This document shows, in pieces, positions 16,851 through 25,415 of a stretch of DNA of 64,000 bases. A model generated the notes under the pieces. That model was given only the letters and a program-made list of their open reading frames with translations, had not been told where the DNA came from and searched no databases. The position numbers were made by a program, and so were the translations under genes. Within the stretch, counting starts at the first letter, position 1. Every line of letters starts with the position of its first letter. Source of the DNA: Candidatus Bipolaricaulota bacterium (GTDB lineage Bacteria > Bipolaricaulota > Bipolaricaulia > RBG-16-55-9 > DRXL01); contig JANXCC010000003.1 of assembly GCA_025060395.1 (NCBI GenBank), forward strand, positions 116,321-180,320. Direction: 5' to 3'.

Positions 16851-17579
16851 ATGCGTTGGGTGCGCGTCATTGAGAACGGTCAAGCACAGTGGGGAGAGCT
16901 GATCGGCGACATAGTGTTGATTGCCGGGCAGCGCAGGCAGCTCTCAGAGCTGAGATTGCTTCCCCCAGCGCAGCCGACGAAGATCGTCTGCGTCGGGGTG
17001 AATTATCGCGATCACGCTCAGGAGATGGGCCGCAAAATCCCAGAGCGCCCTGCGCTCTTCTTGAAACCCCCATCAGCCCTGATTGGCCCAGAAGATACGA
17101 TCTATCTGCCCAACTCCCCCCGCGTTGATTATGAGGGTGAATTGGCTGTCGTGATCAAAGAGCGGTGCAGACGCGTCAAAGCTTCAGAAGCGCACACAGT
17201 CATCTGGGGCTACACGTGCTTTAACGATATCTCAGACCGCGCAGCGCAGTCGTGGGAACTGAACTGGGTGCGTGCCAAGGGCTTCGACACGGCAGCGTGT
17301 CTAGGGCCGATCTTGGTCTCCCTCGATGAGCTCTTAGAACCTCTCACGATCGAGACGCGCGTCAACGGCAAAGTCCGTCAGCGTTCCGACACGTCTCAGA
17401 TGATCTTCACGGTGCCCCAGATTATCGAAGAGATCACGAGTTTTATGACGCTCGAGCCCGGGGATATTATCGCGACGGGAACGCCCTCTGGTGTAGGGCC
17501 GCTTGTACCCGGTGATATCGTCGAAGTCGAGATCAGCGGGATCGGTATACTGCGCAATTACGTGGCTCAAGGAGCGTAG
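16851..17579 (+). CDS. Fumarylacetoacetate hydrolase (FAH) family enzyme
   Basis: 242 residues of a FAH C-terminal-type fold, which covers hydrolases, decarboxylases and hydratases acting on diketo- or oxo-acids. The family landmarks are clear: GVNYRDHAQEMG, the metal-binding DYEGELAVVI, CFNDISDRAAQ, KGFDTAACLGP and TPSGVGPLVPGD. Such enzymes bind Mg or Mn in the cytoplasm. The substrate cannot be assigned. It begins 9 bp after the zinc-motif gene and its last 47 bp overlap rsmA on the other strand. Confidence 0.92.
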   Translation: MRWVRVIENGQAQWGELIGDIVLIAGQRRQLSELRLLPPAQPTKIVCVGVNYRDHAQEMGRKIPERPALFLKPPSALIGPEDTIYLPNSPRVDYEGELAVVIKERCRRVKASEAHTVIWGYTCFNDISDRAAQSWELNWVRAKGFDTAACLGPILVSLDELLEPLTIETRVNGKVRQRSDTSQMIFTVPQIIEEITSFMTLEPGDIIATGTPSGVGPLVPGDIVEVEISGIGILRNYVAQGA

Positions 17580-18459
17580 CGAGCGCTCGGGCTAATCTGT
17601 CAAACTCCTCAAGAGAGAGAGTCTCCCCGCGGCGCTGGGGGTCAAGCTGCGCTCGGTCTAAAGCCTTGAGAGCGATCTCTGGCTGGAGCGCCAGCAAGGG
17701 GGAACGCGTCAGAGCTTGTTTTAACGTCTTGCGGCGCAGATTGAACGCGGCCCGGACCACCTTGAAAAATAACTCTTTTGGAGCGCGAAATCTCGGGTGT
17801 TCATAAAACTCTAGGCGCACCAGGGCTGAATCGACTTCAGGCACGGGAAAGAAGACATGGCGCGAGACCGAGAACACTCTCTGAACTTCAGCAAAGCTCT
17901 GCATAAAGATCGTGATGGCGCTGGCGTCGCGGCTCCCAGGAGCTGCGCAGAGCTTCTCCGCGACTTCTTGCTGGACTAGCAATGTCGCTGTCTTCAGAAT
18001 TTCATGAGCTTCGACAAGTTTCTCCAAGATCGGAGTTGTCACGCTATACGGCAGATTGCCGACGACAGAAAGTCTTTTGTGACCTAACCCCTTGTTCCCC
18101 TTCCCTAAAGAGGAGCTGGAGGAGAGGTCTTCAGCAGAGCGCAGATCAAATTGCAAAAAATCTTGGTGTACCACGACGACGTTCGGATACGAGCTGACAT
18201 GCTCGTGGAGTAAGGGAATGAGTCGCTCGTCTATCTCGACGGCGATGACGCGCCCAGCGCGCTGCGCCAACGCTTGAGTCAATGTCCCAATCCCCGCGCC
18301 GATCTCGACGACCGTCTCTTCTGTGGTAAGCTGTGCTGCTGCTGCGATCTTTTTTAGGATATTCTCGTCCACGAGAAAGTGCTGGCCGAGGCTCTTCTTG
18401 AGGCGAATCTTATGCCGAGCCAACAGATCGCGCACATAGGATGGGCTTGTAAGACTCAT
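17533..18459 (-). CDS. rsmA: 16S rRNA (A1518/A1519) dimethyltransferase
   Basis: 308 residues, also called KsgA. It dimethylates two adjacent adenines in helix 45 of 16S rRNA during small-subunit assembly. The N-terminal KKSLGQHFLVDENIL, SAM motif VEIGAGIGTLT (51-61) and catalytic NLPYSVTTPI are diagnostic. The C-terminal helical domain is complete. The gene follows the ABC-2 permease by 6 bp and is probably transcribed with it. The 3' end lies within the FAH-family gene on the opposite strand (47 bp). Confidence 0.95.
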   Translation of the reverse strand: MSLTSPSYVRDLLARHKIRLKKSLGQHFLVDENILKKIAAAAQLTTEETVVEIGAGIGTLTQALAQRAGRVIAVEIDERLIPLLHEHVSSYPNVVVVHQDFLQFDLRSAEDLSSSSSLGKGNKGLGHKRLSVVGNLPYSVTTPILEKLVEAHEILKTATLLVQQEVAEKLCAAPGSRDASAITIFMQSFAEVQRVFSVSRHVFFPVPEVDSALVRLEFYEHPRFRAPKELFFKVVRAAFNLRRKTLKQALTRSPLLALQPEIALKALDRAQLDPQRRGETLSLEEFDRLARALATLLEPRNCAVYRSR

Positions 18460-18465
18460 AGACGG

Positions 18466-19221
18466 TCAGCGCCAGCGTGTGAGGATCTCTTCGCGTCGAA
18501 AGAGCTTGGCGTTGAGCCAGACCAAGCCCACGTCCAGCACGAAGACTCCAAGCACCAAGAGACCCAAGAGCATAGGTTTCCCCATGAGATGCTGAAAGAC
18601 CAAAAAGAACGCCGAGAGCAAGACCGGCAGGAGCGCGAGGCTGCTGAGCAATTGCGCCGTGCGCAGGTCGCTCACGCGCGTCGCGATGGCCATCGAAGCG
18701 AGCGTCGCAAAGATTGCTGCCAAGGGAGCAAAGAGCCCCAACGCCATCAGCCAGATCGAGCCCAATTGCTGCCACGCCAGCTCTAGCACTGCTGTTGGGA
18801 GCAGAACCTGTACAACCCCGAGAAAGAGCCCAAACGCGATCCAGCTGATGCCTACGGCAGGGAAAACTGATGCTAATGCTTTGGCTATTAAGAGTTCTTC
18901 GGTGCGCAGTGGCGTCGCCAGTAAGGGCTCAAGGCTCTTCTGCTCCTTCTCGCTCATGATCGCGTAGATCGCGATCGTATGGGGAATGACCAACGGGAAC
19001 ATCAAGAAGTACAAGAGCGGGACGAGAAAGAGCGTGGCTGCGACGGGGGGGAGCTCCTCAGGGGGAATGTTGCGAAGATCACTGAACTGCAGCAGTTGGA
19101 AGAACGAAATCCCTAAGAGAATCAAGGGGATGGCAATCGTGCTGATCCAGATTGCCTTGCCCCCTTTGAACGCCTCGCGCCACTCCTTAAGTATTACGGT
19201 TTTGATGCGCTTGAGCGTCAT
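18466..19221 (-). CDS. ABC-2-type exporter permease (NatB-like)
   Basis: 251 residues with about six membrane helices and the segment EKEQKSLEPLLATPLRTEELL that marks NatB-like ABC-2 permeases. Its start overlaps the ATPase stop by ATGA, so the two genes form one exporter. The exported substrate (Na+, drug or lipid in relatives) is unknown. It is followed by rsmA after 6 bp. Confidence 0.9.
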   Translation of the reverse strand: MTLKRIKTVILKEWREAFKGGKAIWISTIAIPLILLGISFFQLLQFSDLRNIPPEELPPVAATLFLVPLLYFLMFPLVIPHTIAIYAIMSEKEQKSLEPLLATPLRTEELLIAKALASVFPAVGISWIAFGLFLGVVQVLLPTAVLELAWQQLGSIWLMALGLFAPLAAIFATLASMAIATRVSDLRTAQLLSSLALLPVLLSAFFLVFQHLMGKPMLLGLLVLGVFVLDVGLVWLNAKLFRREEILTRWR

Positions 19222-20126
19222 CGCGGCTCCTCCGAGATCAGCTCGAGATAGACTTCTTCTAAAGAGCGGTCTTGCTCCCGCACAAACTGAATCTGGGCCC
19301 CAAGCTCGACTAATCTCTTAATGAGTAGTGGGTTCTGCGCTTCAGGATCATCGAGCTGAATGAGCAGCCTTGTCCCATCAGTGTGCATGTGGTGCACGAA
19401 GGGCAACTGCAAATCTCTTGAGAGATCGATGGGCTCCTTGAGCTCGACGACAACCTGACGGCCGTAGAGTTCGCGCTTGAGCTGCTGAGGCGAGCCGACT
19501 TTGATGAGCCGTTGCTTGATCAACCCCACGCGCGTGCATAAGAGCTCAGCTTCGTAGAGATTGTGCGTGCAGAGAAAGATCGTGCGCTTCTCTTGAGACA
19601 GCTCGACGATGAACTCGCGCACGGTCTTGGCAGATTCCGGGTCGAGCCCTGAGGTCGGCTCGTCGAGAAAGAGCACTGTGGGGTTGTGCAGGAGCGCCCG
19701 CGCGATAGCTAATTTTTGCTTCATGCCCTTAGAAAAAGTCCCTACGGGCTCAAAGCGCCGTTCCCATAGCCCTAGCATCGTGAGATACTTTTCGATCTGG
19801 GCTTCGGCGTTGGACAGCTCATACAGATCAGCATAGAACTTCAGATTATGCCAGGCCGAGAGCTTCTCATAGAGCCCAGGGTGCTCCGGCAAGATGCCTA
19901 CTACAGTGCGGACGCGCTGGGGCTCTGCCCATACGTCTACTCCGGCGACGATGGCACGCCCTGTCGTAGGCGCTAAGAGCCCCGCGAGCATTCGTACTGT
20001 CGTGGTCTTGCCCGCGCCGTTGGGCCCTAAAAATCCAAAGACCTCACCTTCAGCGATTTCTAGAGAGAGATCCTCGACAGCAAGACGATCCCCAAAGCGT
20101 CGCGTCAAATTCTCAGCAATGATCAT
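19218..20126 (-). CDS. ABC-2-type exporter ATPase (NatA-like)
   Basis: 302 residues with Walker A GPNGAGKTTT, a Q-loop, signature-region FSKGMKQKLAIARALL, Walker B VLFLDEPTSGLD and the H-loop in FLCTHNLYEAE. The C-terminal extension of about 80 residues (from LKRELYGRQVV) is usual for this subfamily. It energises the permease whose gene overlaps its stop. Unlike the decayed locus at 13129-14503, every motif here is intact. Confidence 0.95.
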   Translation of the reverse strand: MIIAENLTRRFGDRLAVEDLSLEIAEGEVFGFLGPNGAGKTTTVRMLAGLLAPTTGRAIVAGVDVWAEPQRVRTVVGILPEHPGLYEKLSAWHNLKFYADLYELSNAEAQIEKYLTMLGLWERRFEPVGTFSKGMKQKLAIARALLHNPTVLFLDEPTSGLDPESAKTVREFIVELSQEKRTIFLCTHNLYEAELLCTRVGLIKQRLIKVGSPQQLKRELYGRQVVVELKEPIDLSRDLQLPFVHHMHTDGTRLLIQLDDPEAQNPLLIKRLVELGAQIQFVREQDRSLEEVYLELISEEPR

Positions 20127-20292
20127 AGCGTTTTATGGCGCTGCGCCTCCCACTCCGGTGCAATCCCATCACAATAACGTCTGTGCCGTAGCCCTGGCTT
20201 CATTCTCTCTTATCGCCGATCAATATGCCAAACATACAAAATTGAGCAATGGGTTCTTCATGTGATGCATTATAGCACAGAGAGTGAGCTGC

Positions 20293-20628
20293 TCACAGAT
20301 CTAAGTCTTCGGGAGGGGCTTGGAGAAACTCGGCGATGAGTTCCCGAGCCTCGTCGGCGTGCTCTTCAGCGACGCGCACGTCAATCGGACCCACGGGATA
20401 TGCTGACCCCAAGTCATAGGCGATGAGCGCTTCGATCTGAAACTCTTCGAGAAACGATTTGATCACGCTCGCTTCAGTCATGTCTTTCGCGACATAGACG
20501 GTCACCAGCGCCTGAGAAGGCGCATGCTGTCCCCAAAGTGGCAGCTCGTCTACCAGTGCTACGTCACAGTCTGGGCATCGCTGAACCCCTTCGTGATACT
20601 CATAGCGACACTGTGGGCAGAAGGGCAT
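20293..20628 (-). CDS. Small zinc-ribbon protein with a DUF2007-like domain
   Basis: 111 residues. Two CxxC pairs (FCPQC and RCPDC) form a zinc ribbon at residues about 3-20. After a linker, an alpha/beta domain (VTVYVAKDMTEASVIKSFLEE to IDVRVAEEHADEARELI) resembles the DUF2007 signal-transduction-like fold. ATG 20628 is preferred to GTG 20637 because the AGGAG site overlaps that GTG. It follows the acetyltransferase gene closely. Function is not known. Confidence 0.8.
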   Translation of the reverse strand: MPFCPQCRYEYHEGVQRCPDCDVALVDELPLWGQHAPSQALVTVYVAKDMTEASVIKSFLEEFQIEALIAYDLGSAYPVGPIDVRVAEEHADEARELIAEFLQAPPEDLDL

Positions 20629-20633
20629 AGAAA

Positions 20634-21068
20634 TCACTCCTGATCTCGAAGAAATTTACGGAAATAGACAATATCTCGTCGTTCCTCATACCCGAGCTTT
20701 CGGAACAGCTCAAGCGACGGCTCGTTGGAGGCTTCAACGAGTGCCCCAACAATAATAAGCCCTTCGCGAGTGAGGGCCTCTTCGGCTTTCTTGATAAGCT
20801 GCTGCGCTAACCCTTGACGGCGATAGCGTGGGTCGACAGCGAGACGATTGATCCAGCCCTTGCGCCCGTCATGACTGCCAAAGACCGTTCCAATAAGCTG
20901 CCCCTCGGCCTCAGCGACGAACATCAAGTGCCCAGAATCTTTGAGCTGACGAGCGAGAGACGGACGGCTATCGCGCCCGTGCGGCTCAAACGAGAGCCCC
21001 GCGCGCTGCCATAGCGCAATAACAGCATCATAATCTTCGAGCTTCATCGGGCGAATCTGCATACTCAT
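20634..21068 (-). CDS. GNAT-family N-acetyltransferase
   Basis: 144 residues from ATG 21068. The acetyl-CoA motif RYRRQGLAQQLIKKAEEAL, the preceding strand WINRLAVDP, and the C-terminal VEASNEPSLELFRKLGYEE are typical of GNAT enzymes. It resembles the YpeA/RimI-like branch, but the acceptor is unknown. The frame is open further upstream to 21224, but that part looks non-coding and overlaps the start of the adenosylhomocysteinase gene on the other strand. It pairs with the zinc-ribbon gene. Confidence 0.85.
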   Translation of the reverse strand: MSMQIRPMKLEDYDAVIALWQRAGLSFEPHGRDSRPSLARQLKDSGHLMFVAEAEGQLIGTVFGSHDGRKGWINRLAVDPRYRRQGLAQQLIKKAEEALTREGLIIVGALVEASNEPSLELFRKLGYEERRDIVYFRKFLRDQE

Positions 21069-21213
21069 GGTCGTAGGCGCTCGTGACAGCGCTCCAGAGC
21101 TCGATCTAAGATATGCGTTGAGAACTCTGCGCCCATAGCCCAAGTATAGAGATACGTTCGACTCTGTGCAAAATGGGTCTCTTATCAGTACGATAGAAGC
21201 TAAAGGAGGTTCT

Positions 21214-22458
21214 ATGAGCATCATTCGCGATCCGTCCTTAGCGCCTCAGGGACAGAAGAAGATCGAGTGGGTTCAGCGGCGCATGAGCTTACTAAACAGA
21301 ATTAAGTCCGAATTCGAGCGCGAGCAGCCGTTCAAAAATCTCAGGCTCGCTTTGAGCATTCATTTGGAGGCTAAGACAGCGTACCTCGCTCAGGTGCTCA
21401 AGGCCGGAGGGGCCCAAGTCGCTGTGACAGGGTGCAATCCCTTAAGCACTCAAGATGACGTCGCCGCGGCTTTAGCAGCTTCAGGAGAGATCTTCGTCGC
21501 GGCCTGGCGCGGTGCCACCCCGCAAGAGTATGAGTCCCATCTAAAAGCCGTCTTACAGACTAAGCCCCAAATTATCTTAGATGACGGCGGAGATCTCACA
21601 AAACTTCTCCACGGCGAGCTCTCTCACTTAGCGAAAGATATTCTCGGCGGCACCGAGGAGACGACAACCGGCGTGCGCCGCCTGCGCGCGCTCGTTGCTC
21701 AGAATAAGCTCTTGTTCCCCATGTTCGCTGTCAATGACGCCCAGATGAAGTTTTTGTTTGATAATCGTTATGGCACGGGGCAGTCGACGTGGGATGGCAT
21801 CATGAGAACGACCAATCTCTCGATTGCCGGCAAGACTGTCGTGGTCGCGGGCTACGGTTGGTGCGGGCGGGGCATAGCTCTGCGCGCCAAAGGCCTCGGC
21901 GCCAATGTTATTGTGACCGAAGTCAACCCCGTGCGCGCAATAGAGGCCGTCATGGACGGCTTTCGCGTGATGAAGATGGTCGAAGCCGCCCCGTTGGGAG
22001 ATATCTTCGTCACTGCCACAGGCTGCAAAGATATTATTACTGAAGAAGCTCTCAGAGTCATGAAAGACGGCGCGATCTTGGCCAACGCAGGGCACTTCGA
22101 CGTCGAGATCAGCAAGCCCGATTTGCAAAAACTTGCTATCGCGCGGCGCGCTCTTCGCCCTAACGTTGAAGAGTTTGAGCTCCGGGATGGGCGCCGGCTC
22201 TATCTCTTGGCCGAGGGGCGCTTGGTGAACTTAGCCGCTGGGGATGGCCACCCCGTCGAGATCATGGACTTATCGTTTGCCCTGCAGGCGCTCACGCTCG
22301 CCTATATCGCTAAGCACTATGCTGAGCTGAAGCCAGGCTTATACCCTGTCCCGCCCGAGATAGACCACCGTGTTGCGCTGCTGAAGCTAGAGACTATGGG
22401 TATTGCTATCGATGAGCTTACCCCAGAGCAGCGGGCTTATCTTGAAAGGGCACACTGA
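21214..22458 (+). CDS. ahcY: Adenosylhomocysteinase
   Basis: 414 residues. The enzyme reversibly splits S-adenosylhomocysteine into adenosine and homocysteine using bound NAD, clearing the inhibitory product of SAM-dependent methylation. The opening [19 protein letters not shown], the NAD site [11 protein letters not shown], and [10 protein letters not shown] and AGHFDVEI are diagnostic. The C-terminus ends in an ERAH-like tail rather than the usual Tyr, and the enzyme is of the shorter archaeal/thermophile type. A strong AAAGGAGGT precedes ATG 21214, which is preferred to 21166. Homocysteine made here can feed the downstream transsulfuration genes. Confidence 0.95.
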   Translation: MSIIRDPSLAPQGQKKIEWVQRRMSLLNRIKSEFEREQPFKNLRLALSIHLEAKTAYLAQVLKAGGAQVAVTGCNPLSTQDDVAAALAASGEIFVAAWRGATPQEYESHLKAVLQTKPQIILDDGGDLTKLLHGELSHLAKDILGGTEETTTGVRRLRALVAQNKLLFPMFAVNDAQMKFLFDNRYGTGQSTWDGIMRTTNLSIAGKTVVVAGYGWCGRGIALRAKGLGANVIVTEVNPVRAIEAVMDGFRVMKMVEAAPLGDIFVTATGCKDIITEEALRVMKDGAILANAGHFDVEISKPDLQKLAIARRALRPNVEEFELRDGRRLYLLAEGRLVNLAAGDGHPVEIMDLSFALQALTLAYIAKHYAELKPGLYPVPPEIDHRVALLKLETMGIAIDELTPEQRAYLERAH

Positions 22459-22470
22459 ACCAAGTATACT
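22442..22470 (+). promoter_or_regulatory. Promoter of rpsI-rpmE
   Basis: TTGAAA (22442-22447) and TATACT (22465-22470) are 17 bp apart and overlap the end of ahcY. They would drive the ribosomal protein genes and perhaps the transsulfuration genes behind them. Confidence 0.6.
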
Positions 22471-22517
22471 AACCTACGATTCCTAGGTCCTATAAACCAG
22501 GAGGTCTGACAACGAAG

Positions 22518-22979
22518 ATGCCAAGCACACAGGCGCAAACAACGCCCAAGACACGGTTGCCCAAGATCTTGCCTGATGGGAAGATTCATGCCATCGGGCG
22601 CCGAAAAGAATCGGTCGCGCGGGTCTTCCTCAAACCCAGCGGCGAGGGCAAGGTGGTCGTCAACGGTCTGCCTGCGGAGCAATATTTTGCTGCAGATGGA
22701 TTCATTAAAGACCGCATCACCCAAGTAATCCTCAAACCCTTCATTGTAACGGGCACAATGAATCGCTACGACGTGATCGCCAATTGTCGTGGCGGGGGCT
22801 TTACGGGGCAGATGGAAGCGATTCGCTTAGGAATCGCGCGGGCTTTGCTCGCGGTCAACCCTGACTATAGGCCGATCTTGCGCAAGGAAGGGCTGCTGAC
22901 GCGCGACCCGCGCATGGTCGAGCGCAAGAAGTACGGGTATCACAAAGCGCGGCGCGGCCAGCAGTTCAGCAAGCGTTAG
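22518..22979 (+). CDS. rpsI: Small-subunit ribosomal protein S9
   Basis: 153 residues with the S9 core: [48 protein letters not shown] and the basic tail [11 protein letters not shown] that reaches the P-site tRNA. A 20-residue extension precedes the core. The AGGAGGT site is unusually far (about 12 nt) from the ATG. The usual upstream partner rplM is absent here. Confidence 0.97.
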   Translation: MPSTQAQTTPKTRLPKILPDGKIHAIGRRKESVARVFLKPSGEGKVVVNGLPAEQYFAADGFIKDRITQVILKPFIVTGTMNRYDVIANCRGGGFTGQMEAIRLGIARALLAVNPDYRPILRKEGLLTRDPRMVERKKYGYHKARRGQQFSKR

Positions 22980-23039
22980 AAGACTCGCCCGCACTATGCG
23001 CCGTGTCACCCTGCAGCGACACGTTTCTAAGGAGGTTCT

Positions 23040-23243
23040 ATGAAGCCAGGAATTCATCCCGAACTGAAACGCGTAGTCATTCGATGCGCCTGCGGCGCAG
23101 AGTTTGAGACGCTCTCTACTGTAGAGAACCTGCACGTCGACATCTGCTCTCGGTGCCATCCGTTCTTCACCGGCGAGGAGAAGCTTGTCGATACTGAAGG
23201 GCGCGTGCAGCAGTTTGAGCGCCGCTACGGCAAGAAGAAATAA
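23040..23243 (+). CDS. rpmE: Large-subunit ribosomal protein L31, zinc-binding form
   Basis: 67 residues. All four zinc cysteines are present (C16, C18, C36, C39), so this is the zinc-containing (C+) paralogue, as opposed to the zinc-free form made under zinc shortage. [17 protein letters not shown] is the family hallmark. AAGGAGGT precedes the ATG. It lies 60 bp after rpsI and 3 bp before the PLP enzyme gene. Confidence 0.97.
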   Translation: MKPGIHPELKRVVIRCACGAEFETLSTVENLHVDICSRCHPFFTGEEKLVDTEGRVQQFERRYGKKK

Positions 23244-23246
23244 TCT

Positions 23247-24368
23247 ATGCGCTTTGAGACCAAGGTCGTTCGCGCAGGGTATCAGGTCGATCCCGTCACC
23301 GGGGCTATAGTGCCACCGGTGCATCAGGTGGCGACGTTCGCTCAGGAAGAACCTGGTGTCCACAAGGGCTATCCCTACGGGCGCACAGCCAACCCTACGC
23401 GATCTCTCTTGGAGAAGGCCATAGCAGAGCTCGAGGGCGGCCAGTACGGGCTGGCGTTCGCGTCAGGGTTGGCTGCTGAGGACGCGATCTTGCATTTACT
23501 TCAACCTGGCGATCACGTCCTCTGCTGCGACGATGTCTACGGGGGAACGTATAGATTATTTGAGCAAGTGCGTCGCCGCTACGGCCTAGGGTTTAGCTAC
23601 TTCGACACCACCACGACGAAGATTGAGCTTCAGAGCAACACTAAGCTCATCTGGCTTGAATCCCCGACAAACCCTCTGCTCAAAATCGCGGATATCGAGG
23701 CGATCGCGCGCCAGAAGGGGGATGCGCTGCTCGTCGTCGATAACACCTTTGCGACGCCCTATCTGCAGCGCCCCTTGGAGCTTGGCGCCGATATTATTGT
23801 CCACAGCTCGACGAAGTATCTCAGCGGCCACGGCGACGTCATCGGCGGGCTGGTGGTCACGTCAAATGCTGCAGTCTACGAAAAACTGAAATTTTTCCAG
23901 AACGCCATCGGGGCGGTGCCTGGGCCGATGGACTGCTGGCTCGTCTTGCGAGGGTTAAAGACCCTAGCGCTGCGCATGAGGACGCATTCCGAGAACGCGC
24001 AAGCTATCGCAGAATTTCTCAGCACGCACCCGAAGGTCGCGCGCGTCTACTATCCGGGGCTGCCAAGCCATCCCGGGCACGCCCTCGCCAAAAAGCAGAT
24101 GAACGGACTCTACGGTGGGATGCTCAGCTTTGAGCTGAACGGCGATGTCAAGAGATTTGCGCGGGCGACAAAGCTCTTTACGCTTGCCGAGAACCTTGGG
24201 ACGGTCGACTCGTTGACGACCCATCCCGCCACGATGACGCATGCCGCGATTCCCCCTGAAGAACGCGCGCGACGCGGCATTCAAGATAATCTAGTGAGAC
24301 TTTCGGTGGGCATCGAGCACGCTCAGGACTTGATCGAAGATCTTCGGCAGGCACTTGAATACGCGTGA
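23247..24368 (+). CDS. Cystathionine gamma-lyase/gamma-synthase family PLP enzyme
   Basis: 373 residues of the Cys/Met-metabolism PLP family. K190 in SSTKYLSGHGD is the Schiff-base lysine; YGRTANPTRSLLE, FASGLAAEDAIL and WLESPTNPLLKI bind cofactor and substrate. The neighbouring cystathionine beta-synthase-like gene makes gamma-lyase (cystathionine to cysteine) the more likely role, but gamma-synthase or methionine gamma-lyase activities share these motifs. It starts 3 bp after rpmE and ends just before the next enzyme. Confidence 0.9.
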   Translation: MRFETKVVRAGYQVDPVTGAIVPPVHQVATFAQEEPGVHKGYPYGRTANPTRSLLEKAIAELEGGQYGLAFASGLAAEDAILHLLQPGDHVLCCDDVYGGTYRLFEQVRRRYGLGFSYFDTTTTKIELQSNTKLIWLESPTNPLLKIADIEAIARQKGDALLVVDNTFATPYLQRPLELGADIIVHSSTKYLSGHGDVIGGLVVTSNAAVYEKLKFFQNAIGAVPGPMDCWLVLRGLKTLALRMRTHSENAQAIAEFLSTHPKVARVYYPGLPSHPGHALAKKQMNGLYGGMLSFELNGDVKRFARATKLFTLAENLGTVDSLTTHPATMTHAAIPPEERARRGIQDNLVRLSVGIEHAQDLIEDLRQALEYA

Positions 24369-24375
24369 GAGACCT

Positions 24376-25338
24376 ATGCGCGTTGCAGAAAATCTCCTGG
24401 AGCTGATCGGCCAGACGCCGATGGTCGCGCTGCATCGTATTAATCCTATCAAGGGCGTGCGGCTGCTTGCGAAGTTGGAGTACTTCAATCCGGGGGGATC
24501 AGTTAAGGATCGCATTGGGATTGCTATGATCGAGGCGGCGGAGCGCACAGGCAAGCTCAAGCCCGGCGACTGGATCGTCGAGCCCACAAGCGGGAATACC
24601 GGCGTCGGGCTGTGCATCGCAGCGATCTTAAAGGGCTATCGGGTCATCTGCACCATGCCCGATAAAGTGAGCCAAGAGAAGATCAATCTCTTGAAGGCGT
24701 ACGGGGCTGAGGTCATCATCTGTCCTACAGCCGTTGCCCCTGAGGACCCGCGCAGCTATTACTCGGTCGCGCGCCAGATCGCTAAGGAGCGCCCGGCGTT
24801 CTTACCTAACCAATACGAGAACCTTGCCAATCCCGAGGCGCATTATCGCACGACCGGTCCAGAGATCTGGGAACAGACCAACGGTCAACTCGATGCATTT
24901 GTCGCAGGGATCGGCACCGGAGGCACGATCAGCGGCGTCGGGAAATTCTTAAAAGAGCACAACCCTAAGATTAAGATCGTCGGCGCTGATCCTGAAGGCT
25001 CGATGATCTACTCCGAGTTCTATAAGCTCCCCCATGATGTGCACACGTATTTCATCGAAGGCATCGGGGAGGACATCATCCCTGGGGCGCTCAATCTTTC
25101 GGTGATAGACGAGATCATTCGCGTCACGGATAGAGAAGCCTATCAGATGGCGCGCGAGCTAGCTCGGAAAGAAGCGATTCTGACGGGAAGTTCTGGGGGC
25201 GCGGCACTCGTAGCGGCGCTCCGCTATGCTGAGAAGCTCCAAAAAGGGACGATCGTCGTGATCATCCCTGACACCGGACGCCAGTATCTGAGCAAAGTCT
25301 ATTCTGACGAATGGCTACGCGAGCATGGGCTGCTCTAA
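24376..25338 (+). CDS. Cystathionine beta-synthase-like / cysteine synthase PLP enzyme
   Basis: 320 residues of the beta-family PLP fold. K44 in GGSVKDRIG holds PLP; PTSGNTGVGL, TGTGGTISG-type GIGTGGTISGVGKFL and SSGGAALVAAL bind cofactor phosphate and substrate. The stretch ICPTAVAPEDPRSYYSVAR and YENLANPEAHYRTTGPEI is more typical of cystathionine beta-synthases than of O-acetylserine sulfhydrylases. The regulatory CBS domains of longer forms are absent. ATG 24376, 7 bp after the previous stop, is preferred over TTG 24355. With ahcY and the preceding gene it could convert homocysteine plus serine to cysteine. Confidence 0.88.
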   Translation: MRVAENLLELIGQTPMVALHRINPIKGVRLLAKLEYFNPGGSVKDRIGIAMIEAAERTGKLKPGDWIVEPTSGNTGVGLCIAAILKGYRVICTMPDKVSQEKINLLKAYGAEVIICPTAVAPEDPRSYYSVARQIAKERPAFLPNQYENLANPEAHYRTTGPEIWEQTNGQLDAFVAGIGTGGTISGVGKFLKEHNPKIKIVGADPEGSMIYSEFYKLPHDVHTYFIEGIGEDIIPGALNLSVIDEIIRVTDREAYQMARELARKEAILTGSSGGAALVAALRYAEKLQKGTIVVIIPDTGRQYLSKVYSDEWLREHGLL

Positions 25339-25415
25339 CGGGTCGAGGCGTGGTAGGCTGTACACCAGTTCTTTGATATAATCTCCCAGAATATTGCGAT
25401 CCCTGAGGAGGACTT

